Under the pieces are notes generated by a model. That model was not told the DNA's origin. It did no database searches and worked only from the letters and a program-made list of their open reading frames with translations. Below are positions 8,171-14,755 of a stretch of DNA of 19,276 nt, in pieces. This DNA is from CAZJZH01 sp964550465 (GTDB lineage Bacteria > Patescibacteriota > Patescibacteriia > JACRDY01): positions 1 to 19,276 of the forward strand of contig CAZJZH010000013.1 of the NCBI GenBank assembly GCA_964550465.1, in the 5' to 3' direction. Position 1 is the stretch's first letter. Each line of letters starts with the position of its first letter. The position numbers and the translations under genes were made by a program.

Positions 8171-9076
8171 ATGATTTTTGGCTATGAGTATAAGCATGTA
8201 GCACGCCTGTTTTTGGCAGTGTTCATCGGTGTAGCTGTCGTGGTGTCGCTCGGTGAGTATTTCGCCATGAAGAATCCCGGTAACATTGGTCTGCAGGCTT
8301 GTGCTTTCTTGGTTGCGTCTTACATCGGTCTGTGGGTCGCTGCTACCAGTAAGATGCGAGCTGCGCATATTGCCATCCCTGTCGCCGTTAAAGGTCAGTT
8401 TTCTCAGACGTGGTTTCAAACGCTATATCTCTCAAGTGCTGTCACCTTAACGACAGTCGGAGGCGGTTTGACCAGCTTGTCCTTGTGGAAAGAACCACTT
8501 TACTTATTGGGGGGAGACGCCTTGATTCCAGCTATGTCCCAGACCGAGGCCACAATTACGAGTGTCCTTGTGATCATCGCGGTATACCAGTTTTTCGCAG
8601 CAATGCTCGTTCACCGCCTGTATGACAATCGACATGTGCTACGTTGGCAGTGGCTGCTGATGGCCTTCAGTGGATTAACAATTATGCTACTGTTTGTCCC
8701 AGTGATCGTAGCGCTATCTATTGTTGGATTGGTGTTCACCCTCTTACTGTGGTTGTTGATGAGCCTCTGTAGGGTTGCCGCAACTCACACAGGAGTTGTT
8801 ACGGGCATTAGCATTTGTGTTGGCGGGTGCGTCGGTCTCAGCTTAGGTCATGTCTATACATTGCCATTATCAGCAGCCGTTCATATTGCTGGGGGAGCCA
8901 TTGCTGGCTGGCTGACCACCTTGCTGTTGTTGTGGGGGAGTCAGCGACAATTCGCTGAGCAGGCAGAGGATCTGTTTATGCGATATGTCAGTACATGTCT
9001 CACCTTCTATAAGGAGATGGGTTTTCCATATTCGCTGATCGCACCAACAAATACAGTCAAGACATCCTCCTTGTAA
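8171..9076 (+). CDS. Multi-pass membrane protein, cassette C, intact
   Basis: The only uninterrupted member of the three paralogues, 301 residues; I cannot name the family. A strong Shine-Dalgarno AAAGGAG (8156-8162) lies eight bases before ATG 8171, which excludes an upstream in-frame start at 8099 that falls inside the promoter. About eight hydrophobic helices are predicted by eye near residues 12-30, 38-58, 86-104, 128-148, 160-180, 182-199, 208-226 and 234-255, then a soluble tail of about 45 residues. The shared motif YIGLWVAATSKMRAAH is at residues 51-66, at the cytoplasmic end of helix 2 by charge. A glycine-rich helix (GISICVGGCVGLSLG) recurs in A and B. There is no signal peptide, transporter signature or catalytic motif that I can see. 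Its own promoter and terminator make it monocistronic. Confidence 0.85.
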   Translation: MIFGYEYKHVARLFLAVFIGVAVVVSLGEYFAMKNPGNIGLQACAFLVASYIGLWVAATSKMRAAHIAIPVAVKGQFSQTWFQTLYLSSAVTLTTVGGGLTSLSLWKEPLYLLGGDALIPAMSQTEATITSVLVIIAVYQFFAAMLVHRLYDNRHVLRWQWLLMAFSGLTIMLLFVPVIVALSIVGLVFTLLLWLLMSLCRVAATHTGVVTGISICVGGCVGLSLGHVYTLPLSAAVHIAGGAIAGWLTTLLLLWGSQRQFAEQAEDLFMRYVSTCLTFYKEMGFPYSLIAPTNTVKTSSL

Positions 9077-9103
9077 AGCACGTATGTATAATCACCATCA
9101 CAT

Positions 9104-9136
9104 CCCCACGTCACTCGGCGTGGGGGTTTTATTTTG
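9104..9136 (+). terminator. Terminator of cassette C
   Basis: CCCCACG (9104-9110) pairs with CGTGGGG (9119-9125) around a TCACTCGG loop, followed by GTTTTATTTT. It closes the three-cassette block. Confidence 0.92.
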
Positions 9137-9149
9137 AGTAACCAGTAAG

Positions 9150-9171
9150 TAGTAATCAGTAATGAAGGTGC
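9150..9171. repeat. Short intergenic module, copy 1
   Basis: AGTAATCAGTAATGAAGGTGC here and AGTAATAATTAATGAAGGTG plus C at 13737-13757 agree at 19 of 21 positions. Here it abuts the GTATG repeat; at 13737 it stands alone after the recA terminator. Confidence 0.5.
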
Positions 9172-9173
9172 CC

Positions 9174-9255
9174 CCGTATGCCGTATGCGGTATGTCGTAT
9201 GCAGGCAGGCACTATGTGTCTTCTCCGTCATACGGTATACGGCATACCACATACG
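9174..9255. repeat. GTATG-type repeat, copy 2, with an inverted arm (right flank)
   Basis: 9174-9209 repeats the left flank copy (35 of 36 identical). Here the element also has an inverted arm: 9175-9201 pairs with 9229-9255 over 27 positions with 22 Watson-Crick matches and two G-U, around a 27-base loop. It could form a large cruciform or RNA hairpin between cassette C and ftsK. Confidence 0.8.
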
Positions 9256-9274
9256 CTATGGATCAATTTCCTCA

Positions 9275-9303
9275 TTACCATTTTCCCCTATTTTTGCTAT
9301 ACT
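9275..9303 (+). promoter_or_regulatory. Candidate ftsK promoter
   Basis: TTACCA (9275-9280), 17 bases, then TATACT (9298-9303) in the context TGCTATACT. The same GCTATACT -10 occurs before recA. The predicted start site lies about 30 bases before the ftsK ATG, in a pyrimidine-rich leader without a Shine-Dalgarno. Confidence 0.55.
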
Positions 9304-9340
9304 ACGGACAGTCATTTTTCTCTCTTTTTCCTCAATTTCT

Positions 9341-11836
9341 ATGGCAAAACGACGCGGTCCCGGCCGGCCAAAAGGCAGTAAAAACAAGAAACAGTACGAA
9401 GACGAATACGATGAGTACGAACCGTTACTGTCAGCCGAAACCAAGCGGGGTATCGCCATTGTCTTTCTATTGACCTTTACGCTGATCAGCATCCTCAGTT
9501 TATTTGACGTAGCCGGGGTATTAGGGCAGTACATCGCTCTGGGCATCACCTACCTGTTCGGCTGGGCTACTTGGTTGTTCCCGATTATACTGATTGGTGT
9601 GACATATCTCCTGTTTGTCCACGGCCGCTTTGCTATTGGTTTCATTAACTACTTTGGCTTGTTCTTGTTTACTATCAGCATCACCGCTCTGATGCATTTG
9701 TCAGTGCCGTTGCCAGAAGCTATTGAAGCGCTGGGTACAGCCCGGGGTGGCGGGTTTTTTGGACTGTTCCTGTCATGGCCATTTCAAAAAGTGATGGGTA
9801 TCTGGGCAACGGTTATTGTTTTAGTCGCTCTGCTGATTGTTGCCTTCATGATTACGTTTAATACGTCACTGACGCAGCTGGCTGAAAAGAGCGTCTTGTT
9901 CAACAGCGTCTTTGAGCGACTGTTTAATCGACAGCGCGGCGATGACGATGATGACTATTACGAAGATGAAGAAGAGGAGGAAGAAGATGAGGAGCCAGAA
10001 GATGAAGAAGATGCAGCAGAGTCAGTAGAGGCGGTCGGTGAAGCAGAAGCAACTGCGTCAACTGACAGTCAGTTTAGCGCTCGGGCGGTGACAGAAGAGG
10101 GGTCTGCGCCGCTGCTAGGTAAGCGTTATAAAAAAATTGACGTGCCGCTGGACTTGTTGGTGGAGCAAACTGATAAACCAAGTGCCGGCGACATTACCGC
10201 TAACCAAGAGAAAATTCAGAAGACACTGGAGATGTTTGGTATTGATGTTGATATGGCTGATGTCAGTGTCGGTCCAACGGTGACTCAGTACACACTCAAG
10301 CCGGCTCAGGGGGTGAAGTTGTCACAAATCACTACTTTGCACAACGACCTAGCCTTAGCGCTGGCGGCCCACCCTATCCGTATCGAAGCACCAATCCCCG
10401 GTAAGTCGCTGGTGGGTATTGAAGTGCCAAACCACAGCATCGCTACGGTTGGCATGCGTGAAGTGCTGTCGAGCAAGGACTTTGTCAAAGGCAAGTCATC
10501 ACTGATGATGGCACTGGGTAAAGACGTAGCGGGTAAAGTCTGGTCAACTGATTTGGCTAGTATGCCCCACTTGCTGATTGCTGGCGCTACCGGTAGCGGT
10601 AAGTCTGTTTGTATCAATACTATTATCACCAGTTTACTCTATCAAAATAGCCCTAACAGTTTGCGCATGATCCTGGTTGACCCCAAGCGCGTCGAGCTGT
10701 CTGTGTATAATGGTATCCCACATCTGCTGACACCGGTTATCACTGACCCGAAGAAAACGGTCAATGCCCTCAAGTGGGCTATTACTGAGATGGACCGTCG
10801 CTACGAGCTGCTGTCTAAGCTGGGATACCGAGAAATTAAGAGTTATAACAAGGCACACAAAAAAGAACAGATGCCATATCTGGTCTTTGTCATCGATGAG
10901 TTGGCAGACCTGATGCAGGTAGCGGGCAATGAGGTCGAAGGCTACATTATTCGTCTGGCTCAGCTGGCGCGGGCCGTTGGTATTCACCTCATTTTGGCCA
11001 CCCAACGACCAAGTGTCAATGTTATTACTGGTCTGATCAAAGCCAACATTACCTCGCGTATTTCTTTTGCGGTCGCCGCCAGCACTGATTCGCGGACTAT
11101 TCTGGATTTCTCCGGCGCTGAAAAGCTGCTCGGTCGTGGTGATATGTTGTTTATCTCTGCTAACCTGTCTAAGCCCAAGCGTATCCAGGGCGCCTTTATC
11201 TCTGATGACGAAACCCGTCGGGTGGTTGAGTACATTAAGGGTCAGTTGGGTGAGGTAGAGTACGACGAGACTATCACCGAGAAGGCTAGTGGGCCAAATG
11301 GGGACTACTCCAGCGGTGAAGATGGCGATGAGCTGTTTGAAGAAGCCAAGCAGGAGGTGCTGGCAGCAGGGAAGGCTTCTGCTTCGTTCCTGCAGCGCCG
11401 CTTGAAGGTAGGTTACGCCCGAGCCGCCCGCTTGATTGATTTACTAGAAGAGGCGGGTATTGTCGGCCCAGCCGCTGGCGCCAAGCCACGCGAAATTTTA
11501 GTCAGCATGGATGATGATATGCCGGTAGCAGGCACACTACTGCACCAGAATCAACCAGCAGAGGAAGATGATTCAGCAGAGGAAGAGTGGGAAGACGAAG
11601 AGAGTGACGAAGGTGATGATGACTATGACGAAACGGAGTCAGATGATGATGAAGGTGACGAAGGTGATGAAGGTGATGAAGATGAGGCGGATGGTGAGGA
11701 GGAGGAAGAAGATGAAGACGACAGTGAAGAGTCTGATGAAATGGAATCGGACTATGATGATGAAGACGACGAAGATGAGGAGGGAGAAGATGAAGATGAC
11801 GAGGAAGACGATATTAATACTCGCGAGTTGGTCTAG
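9341..11836 (+). CDS. ftsK: DNA translocase FtsK
   Basis: FtsK/SpoIIIE ATPase, 831 residues, which pumps chromosome DNA at the division septum. It opens with an AT-hook-like basic patch (RRGPGRPKGSKNKK), then about four membrane helices to near residue 185, and an acidic linker near 200-235. The RecA-like motor has Walker A GATGSGKS at 415-422 and Walker B VFVIDEL with Asp519 and Glu520, followed by LILATQRPSVNVITGLIKAN. The gamma winged-helix domain lies near 660-725 (SFLQRRLKVGYARAARLIDLLEEAG). It ends with about 90 residues that are almost all Asp, Glu and Ser, which is unusual after the gamma domain. The start at 9341 is chosen because MAKRRGPGRPKG follows the promoter; the longer frame from 9185 runs through the GTATG repeat. 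Three bases separate it from the next gene. Confidence 0.96.
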   Translation: MAKRRGPGRPKGSKNKKQYEDEYDEYEPLLSAETKRGIAIVFLLTFTLISILSLFDVAGVLGQYIALGITYLFGWATWLFPIILIGVTYLLFVHGRFAIGFINYFGLFLFTISITALMHLSVPLPEAIEALGTARGGGFFGLFLSWPFQKVMGIWATVIVLVALLIVAFMITFNTSLTQLAEKSVLFNSVFERLFNRQRGDDDDDYYEDEEEEEEDEEPEDEEDAAESVEAVGEAEATASTDSQFSARAVTEEGSAPLLGKRYKKIDVPLDLLVEQTDKPSAGDITANQEKIQKTLEMFGIDVDMADVSVGPTVTQYTLKPAQGVKLSQITTLHNDLALALAAHPIRIEAPIPGKSLVGIEVPNHSIATVGMREVLSSKDFVKGKSSLMMALGKDVAGKVWSTDLASMPHLLIAGATGSGKSVCINTIITSLLYQNSPNSLRMILVDPKRVELSVYNGIPHLLTPVITDPKKTVNALKWAITEMDRRYELLSKLGYREIKSYNKAHKKEQMPYLVFVIDELADLMQVAGNEVEGYIIRLAQLARAVGIHLILATQRPSVNVITGLIKANITSRISFAVAASTDSRTILDFSGAEKLLGRGDMLFISANLSKPKRIQGAFISDDETRRVVEYIKGQLGEVEYDETITEKASGPNGDYSSGEDGDELFEEAKQEVLAAGKASASFLQRRLKVGYARAARLIDLLEEAGIVGPAAGAKPREILVSMDDDMPVAGTLLHQNQPAEEDDSAEEEWEDEESDEGDDDYDETESDDDEGDEGDEGDEDEADGEEEEEDEDDSEESDEMESDYDDEDDEDEEGEDEDDEEDDINTRELV

Positions 11837-11839
11837 TCC

Positions 11840-12574
11840 ATGCAATTTGCTGCCAAAAAACTCAATCAGTATGAAACGGTTGGCGAGGTGCTGACCGCTG
11901 CTCGACAAGAAAAACAGCTAGAGCTGGAACGAGTAGAAAAAATATTGAAAATTAATAAGCGGTACCTAGCGGCGCTAGAAGCTGGTGAATACAGTAAGTT
12001 GCCAGGTGACATCTATACGCGTAACTTCTTGCGCTCCTATGCTGAGCTGCTGCAGGTTAATCCGGAACACATTTTAGAATTACTGGACCGGGAGTTACAG
12101 ATCGCCAAGCAAGTAGAAGATATTCCCCACCACCTCGAGCCGGCTGCCACTACCCAGCCGACGTTTCTGGTCACTCCGCAGCGGATTCGTAATATCGGTA
12201 TTGGTGTGCTGACGGTGGCGCTGCTGGTCTATTTCGGCTGGCAGATCTATGCTATTTTTGCCCCACCACCGTTAACCGTCAGTCAACCAGAGCAAGACGT
12301 CGTCACTAGTCAGCAGACGCTGATAGTCAGTGGGCAGACAGAGCCGGCGGTAACAGTGACGATTAACAATGAAGAAACGGTCACGGACCCCCAGGGCGGC
12401 TTTTCTCGCCAGGTAGAATTGCAAAATGGCTTAAATACTATTGAAGTGACCGCTCAAAAGCGTCGTAGTCGCCCCAACACCGTTACCCGTCAAGTCATCT
12501 TTGAGCCACCGGCAAATCCGGAGCCACCCGAGGAAGCCACTGAATTGCTGATTGATGACATAATCATCGAATAA
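11840..12574 (+). CDS. RodZ-like protein: HTH, one membrane helix, extracytoplasmic Ig-like domain
   Basis: 244 residues. Residues 13-82 form the RodZ/YfgA-type helix-turn-helix (GEVLTAARQEKQLELERVEK, then YLAALEAGEYSKLPGDIYTR and NFLRSYAELL). A single transmembrane helix follows near 118-139. The remainder would face outward: residues 150-222 resemble a small bacterial Ig-like fold (LIVSGQTEPAVTVTINNEE, then GGFSRQVELQNGLNTIEVTA). RodZ links MreB filaments to the envelope in rods. Whether this protein does so is not shown, because no mreB is in the window. The ATG lies three bases after the ftsK stop with no Shine-Dalgarno, so it is probably translated by coupling to ftsK. The domain order fits RodZ, but the outer domain differs from the E. 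coli one. Confidence 0.82.
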   Translation: MQFAAKKLNQYETVGEVLTAARQEKQLELERVEKILKINKRYLAALEAGEYSKLPGDIYTRNFLRSYAELLQVNPEHILELLDRELQIAKQVEDIPHHLEPAATTQPTFLVTPQRIRNIGIGVLTVALLVYFGWQIYAIFAPPPLTVSQPEQDVVTSQQTLIVSGQTEPAVTVTINNEETVTDPQGGFSRQVELQNGLNTIEVTAQKRRSRPNTVTRQVIFEPPANPEPPEEATELLIDDIIIE

Positions 12575-12583
12575 CGCTATACT
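12555..12583 (+). promoter_or_regulatory. Candidate recA promoter
   Basis: ATGACA (12555-12560, five of six matches to the -35 consensus), 17 bases, TATACT (12578-12583) in the context CGCTATACT. It lies across the end of the RodZ-like gene and gives a leader of roughly 70 bases before recA. No LexA-like palindrome is recognisable. Confidence 0.6.
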
Positions 12584-12638
12584 TTAGAAGCTGCTTATCT
12601 GGTGTATCGTACGCTGGAGGCAGTAGGAGGGCCTACGT

Positions 12639-12665
12639 ATGATTCATTATATTACCCTCATATGA
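12639..12665 (+). CDS. Eight-codon leader ORF overlapping the recA start
   Basis: A consensus Shine-Dalgarno AGGAGG (12625-12630) lies eight bases before ATG 12639. The frame reads MIHYITLI and stops at TGA 12663-12665, whose first bases overlap the recA ATG (12662-12664) as ATGA. recA itself has no ribosome site, so ribosomes finishing this peptide would be placed on the recA start. The Shine-Dalgarno sits in a small hairpin, GTAGG-AGGG-CCTAC (12623-12636). The arrangement is read directly; its function is inferred. Confidence 0.6.
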   Translation: MIHYITLI

Positions 12666-13669
12666 CCAAAAACGACCAAACAACAGAAAGAGGCCAGGCT
12701 GCGGCTGACGCGGTGGCTCAGATCCGCCAACGCTTTGGCGATGGCTCTATTATGAAACTGGGTGAAGCCCAGGCGATGAATGTTGAAGTAGTGCCGACCG
12801 GCTGCTTGTCGCTCGATATCGCTTTAGGTGCCGGCGGTTTACCACGGGGCCGGATTGTCGAAATTTACGGCCCAGAGGCTTCTGGTAAAACCACACTGGC
12901 GTTGCACACCATCGCTGAGGTTCAGAAGATGGGCGGTGTGGCGGCTTTTGTCGATGCTGAGCACGCCCTTGACCCGGCCTATGCTAAAAAGATTGGCGTC
13001 AAGACAGATGACCTGTTGATTTCTCAGCCGGAGTCTGGTGAGCAGGCGCTGGATATTGTTGAGACACTGGTTCGTTCAAATGGCATCGATGTGATTGTGG
13101 TTGACTCGGTGGCGGCGCTGACCCCACGGGCGGAAATTGAAGGTGAGATGGGAGATTCACACATGGGTTTGCAGGCGCGGCTGATGTCACAGGCCCTGCG
13201 GAAGCTGACCGCTATTGTCAGTAAGTCAAAGACGGTGGTTATTTTCATTAACCAGATTCGGCACAAGATTGGTGTCTTCTTTGGTAATCCAGAAACCACT
13301 ACCGGTGGTATGTCGCTGAAGTTTTATTCATCAGTGCGCGTAGAAGTGCGTCGGGCTGCTCAGATTAAAATTAGCGATAAAGTGGTGGGTAACCGCGTCA
13401 AGGTCAAGGTGGTTAAAAATAAGATTGCCGCGCCGTTCCGTACCTGTGAGTTTGATATTATGTATAACGAAGGCATTTCTCTGGCTGGCGACGTGCTGGA
13501 CACCGGCATGGAGCACAAGGTGATTGGTAAGTCTGGGAATACGTTCAGTTACGGTGAGCAGAAGCTGGGCGTGGGACGAGAGAATGCCAAGCAGTTCCTA
13601 CGAGAGAATCCTAAACTGATGCAGACCGCCAAGAAAGATGTGTGGAAGGCAGTCAGGGCAGCAGAATAA
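12662..13669 (+). CDS. recA: Recombinase RecA
   Basis: RecA, 335 residues, an ATP-dependent strand-exchange protein for recombinational repair. The N-terminal helix leads into the core with Walker A GPEASGKT at 70-77, the catalytic Glu in FVDAEHALDP (Glu100), Walker B VIVVDSV near 144-150, and loop L2 near 199-214 (QIRHKIGVFFGNPETTTGG). L2 departs from the usual form: the familiar NQIRMKIGVMFG has His and Phe in place of the two Met, and GGNALKFY reads GGMSLKFY. The C-terminal domain is present but lacks a long acidic tail. ATG 12662 is preferred over in-frame GTG 12602 because the upstream peptide resembles nothing in RecA and has no ribosome site. A terminator follows. Confidence 0.97.
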   Translation: MTKNDQTTERGQAAADAVAQIRQRFGDGSIMKLGEAQAMNVEVVPTGCLSLDIALGAGGLPRGRIVEIYGPEASGKTTLALHTIAEVQKMGGVAAFVDAEHALDPAYAKKIGVKTDDLLISQPESGEQALDIVETLVRSNGIDVIVVDSVAALTPRAEIEGEMGDSHMGLQARLMSQALRKLTAIVSKSKTVVIFINQIRHKIGVFFGNPETTTGGMSLKFYSSVRVEVRRAAQIKISDKVVGNRVKVKVVKNKIAAPFRTCEFDIMYNEGISLAGDVLDTGMEHKVIGKSGNTFSYGEQKLGVGRENAKQFLRENPKLMQTAKKDVWKAVRAAE

Positions 13670-13695
13670 AATTAGTCTATACTATTTAGTATTAT

Positions 13696-13726
13696 AAAAA
13701 CCTTCGGAGTAACCCGGAGGTTTTTT
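13696..13726 (+). terminator. Terminator of recA
   Basis: AAAAACCTTCGG (13696-13707) pairs with CCGGAGGTTTTT (13714-13725) over 12 positions with one G-U, around a six-base loop, and further Ts follow. It closes the ftsK-rodZ-recA group. Confidence 0.92.
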
Positions 13727-13736
13727 CTATAAACGG

Positions 13737-13757
13737 AGTAATAATTAATGAAGGTGC
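13737..13757. repeat. Short intergenic module, copy 2
   Basis: Matches 9150-9171 at 19 of 21 positions (core TAATGAAGGTGC). It lies between the recA terminator and the end of the minus-strand regulator gene. Confidence 0.5.
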
Positions 13758-13758
13758 T

Positions 13759-14543
13759 TTAATGGTTTGGTTGGTAGCGATCCCAGACCATATCATGAAT
13801 ACTCTTTAGTGTTTGAGCGATGGATCGATTTTTAATATAGAGTGCAAATGGATCGCCGTGTACGGTGTATAGTAGTATTCGTTCCTCACTAACTGCGATA
13901 CTAGCGGCTAGTGGATATTCTTGGGGGGAGATAAGAATTGTTTGCCGTCCTTCAGCTGCATCTTGAGCCAGGTGCTTTTTAACAAACTCTGATCGAACAG
14001 TGCTAGGCATAATCATTTTTGCAGTAATGCGCTTAGCTAAACGACGAGCGATGTATGCTTCTGTATACGCTTCGCGCGGTGTGCTAAATTTATGAATAGC
14101 ACTTTCTACATCTTCAAAAGTGAGCCACTCCTCTCCTGGTCGAGCATCTGCAATAAACTTTTCACTAGCCTGAGTGATGCCNNNNNNNNNNCAGTATTGC
14201 CAGAAAAATATGTGACGTGCAGGCGGTCAGTGTTGGTGCTGATGTGCTGCTCTAGTTGGCTGACTGCTGCCACTAAATCAGCGCGTCGTTGTTCGTAGAG
14301 AGTTAGCAACTCTTGTGGGGGGATGGCTTGATAATAGTCGCGCTTGCCAATCCGCAGGGTAGTCATTAATCCGTCGTTTACTAAACGATGGAGTGGCTCA
14401 TAAGCAGCGGTTCGGGGCATGCCAGCCTGTCGTGCTAGTTCCGTGACGGTAGTCTGTCCTCGTGACAAACTGGCGCGATATAATCGAGCCTGATAGCTTG
14501 ATAGGCCAAATGTGTTAGCAATAGTAGATTCTAGGGAATGCAT
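13759..14543 (-). CDS. TrmB-family transcriptional regulator, split by an assembly gap
   Basis: The N-terminal part is a winged helix of TrmB type (FGLSSYQARLYRASL, then TVTELARQAGMPRTAAYEPL and HRLVNDGLM), followed by a helical linker (LLTLYEQRRADLVAAVSQLE). The C-terminal part resumes after the Ns with GITQASEKFIADARPGEEW and ends with RILLYTVHGDPFALYIKN, typical of the TrmB sensor-like domain. The two halves lie in different frames only because ten Ns were inserted; a gap length of 2 modulo 3 would restore one protein of about 260 residues. ATG at 14543 is chosen over 14561 because a good -35 (TTGACA, minus strand, 14576-14581) would put the earlier ATG inside the promoter. It is divergent from the 77-aa gene, so control of itself and that gene is plausible. 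The ligand is unknown. Confidence 0.82.
14182..14191. other. Assembly gap (10 Ns)
   Basis: Ten consecutive Ns, a placeholder length. It falls inside the TrmB-like gene and causes its apparent frameshift. Confidence 0.99.
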
Positions 14544-14582
14544 GTATGTCCACCGTAGCATATATCAAAAATTACTGTCAAT

Positions 14583-14607
14583 AAAGTGATGTTTATTTCG
14601 TCACTTT
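14583..14607. promoter_or_regulatory. Inverted repeat, candidate operator 1
   Basis: AAAGTGA (14583-14589) and TCACTTT (14601-14607) are perfect inverted arms with an 11-base spacer. The site lies just upstream of the -35 of the minus-strand TrmB-like gene, where an autoregulatory operator would be expected. Confidence 0.45.
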
Positions 14608-14617
14608 TTATTTTTTA

Positions 14618-14639
14618 AATTATCTAAATTTAAATAATT
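14618..14639. promoter_or_regulatory. 22-bp palindrome, candidate operator 2
   Basis: AATTATCTAAATTTAAATAA plus TT is its own reverse complement except for one symmetric pair (C at 14624 against A at 14633). It is centred between the divergent regulator and the 77-aa gene. AT-rich palindromes can arise by chance, so support is moderate. Confidence 0.4.
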
Positions 14640-14683
14640 AAAAATCTTAACCACTTTAATAATTGCACAAACAGCGAAATATA

Positions 14684-14721
14684 GTAGATTGGCGGTATTG
14701 TTGTAGATTGGCGGTATTGTT
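14684..14721. repeat. Two tandem 19-bp units before the 77-aa gene
   Basis: GTAGATTGGCGGTATTGTT occurs twice without any difference (14684-14702 and 14703-14721). The end of the second unit forms the start of the leader motif TATTGTTCTTTTCA (14715-14728), which matches the leaders of cassettes A and B at 13 of 14 positions. Confidence 0.85.
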
Positions 14722-14755
14722 CTTTTCACACGTCACTCTAAAAGGAGATTGAGTT

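Noticed and set aside
9185..9340. Extended N-terminus of FtsK from 9185
   Set aside because: The stretch lies in the GTATG repeat and the promoter, and the peptide has no FtsK character.
11639..11908. Open frame on the minus strand opposite the ftsK tail
   Set aside because: It is the shadow of the repetitive GAT/GAA codons and gives an implausible Ile/Phe/Val-rich peptide without a start signal.
12602..12661. recA starting at GTG 12602
   Set aside because: The added 20 residues do not resemble RecA and no ribosome site precedes the GTG. The overlap with the leader ORF favours 12662.
12578..12662. LexA/SOS box before recA
   Set aside because: No GAAC-N4-GTTC or CTGT-N8-ACAG palindrome is present in the leader.
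14684..14721. CRISPR array
   Set aside because: Two 19-bp units stand directly end to end without spacers, and no cas genes are present.
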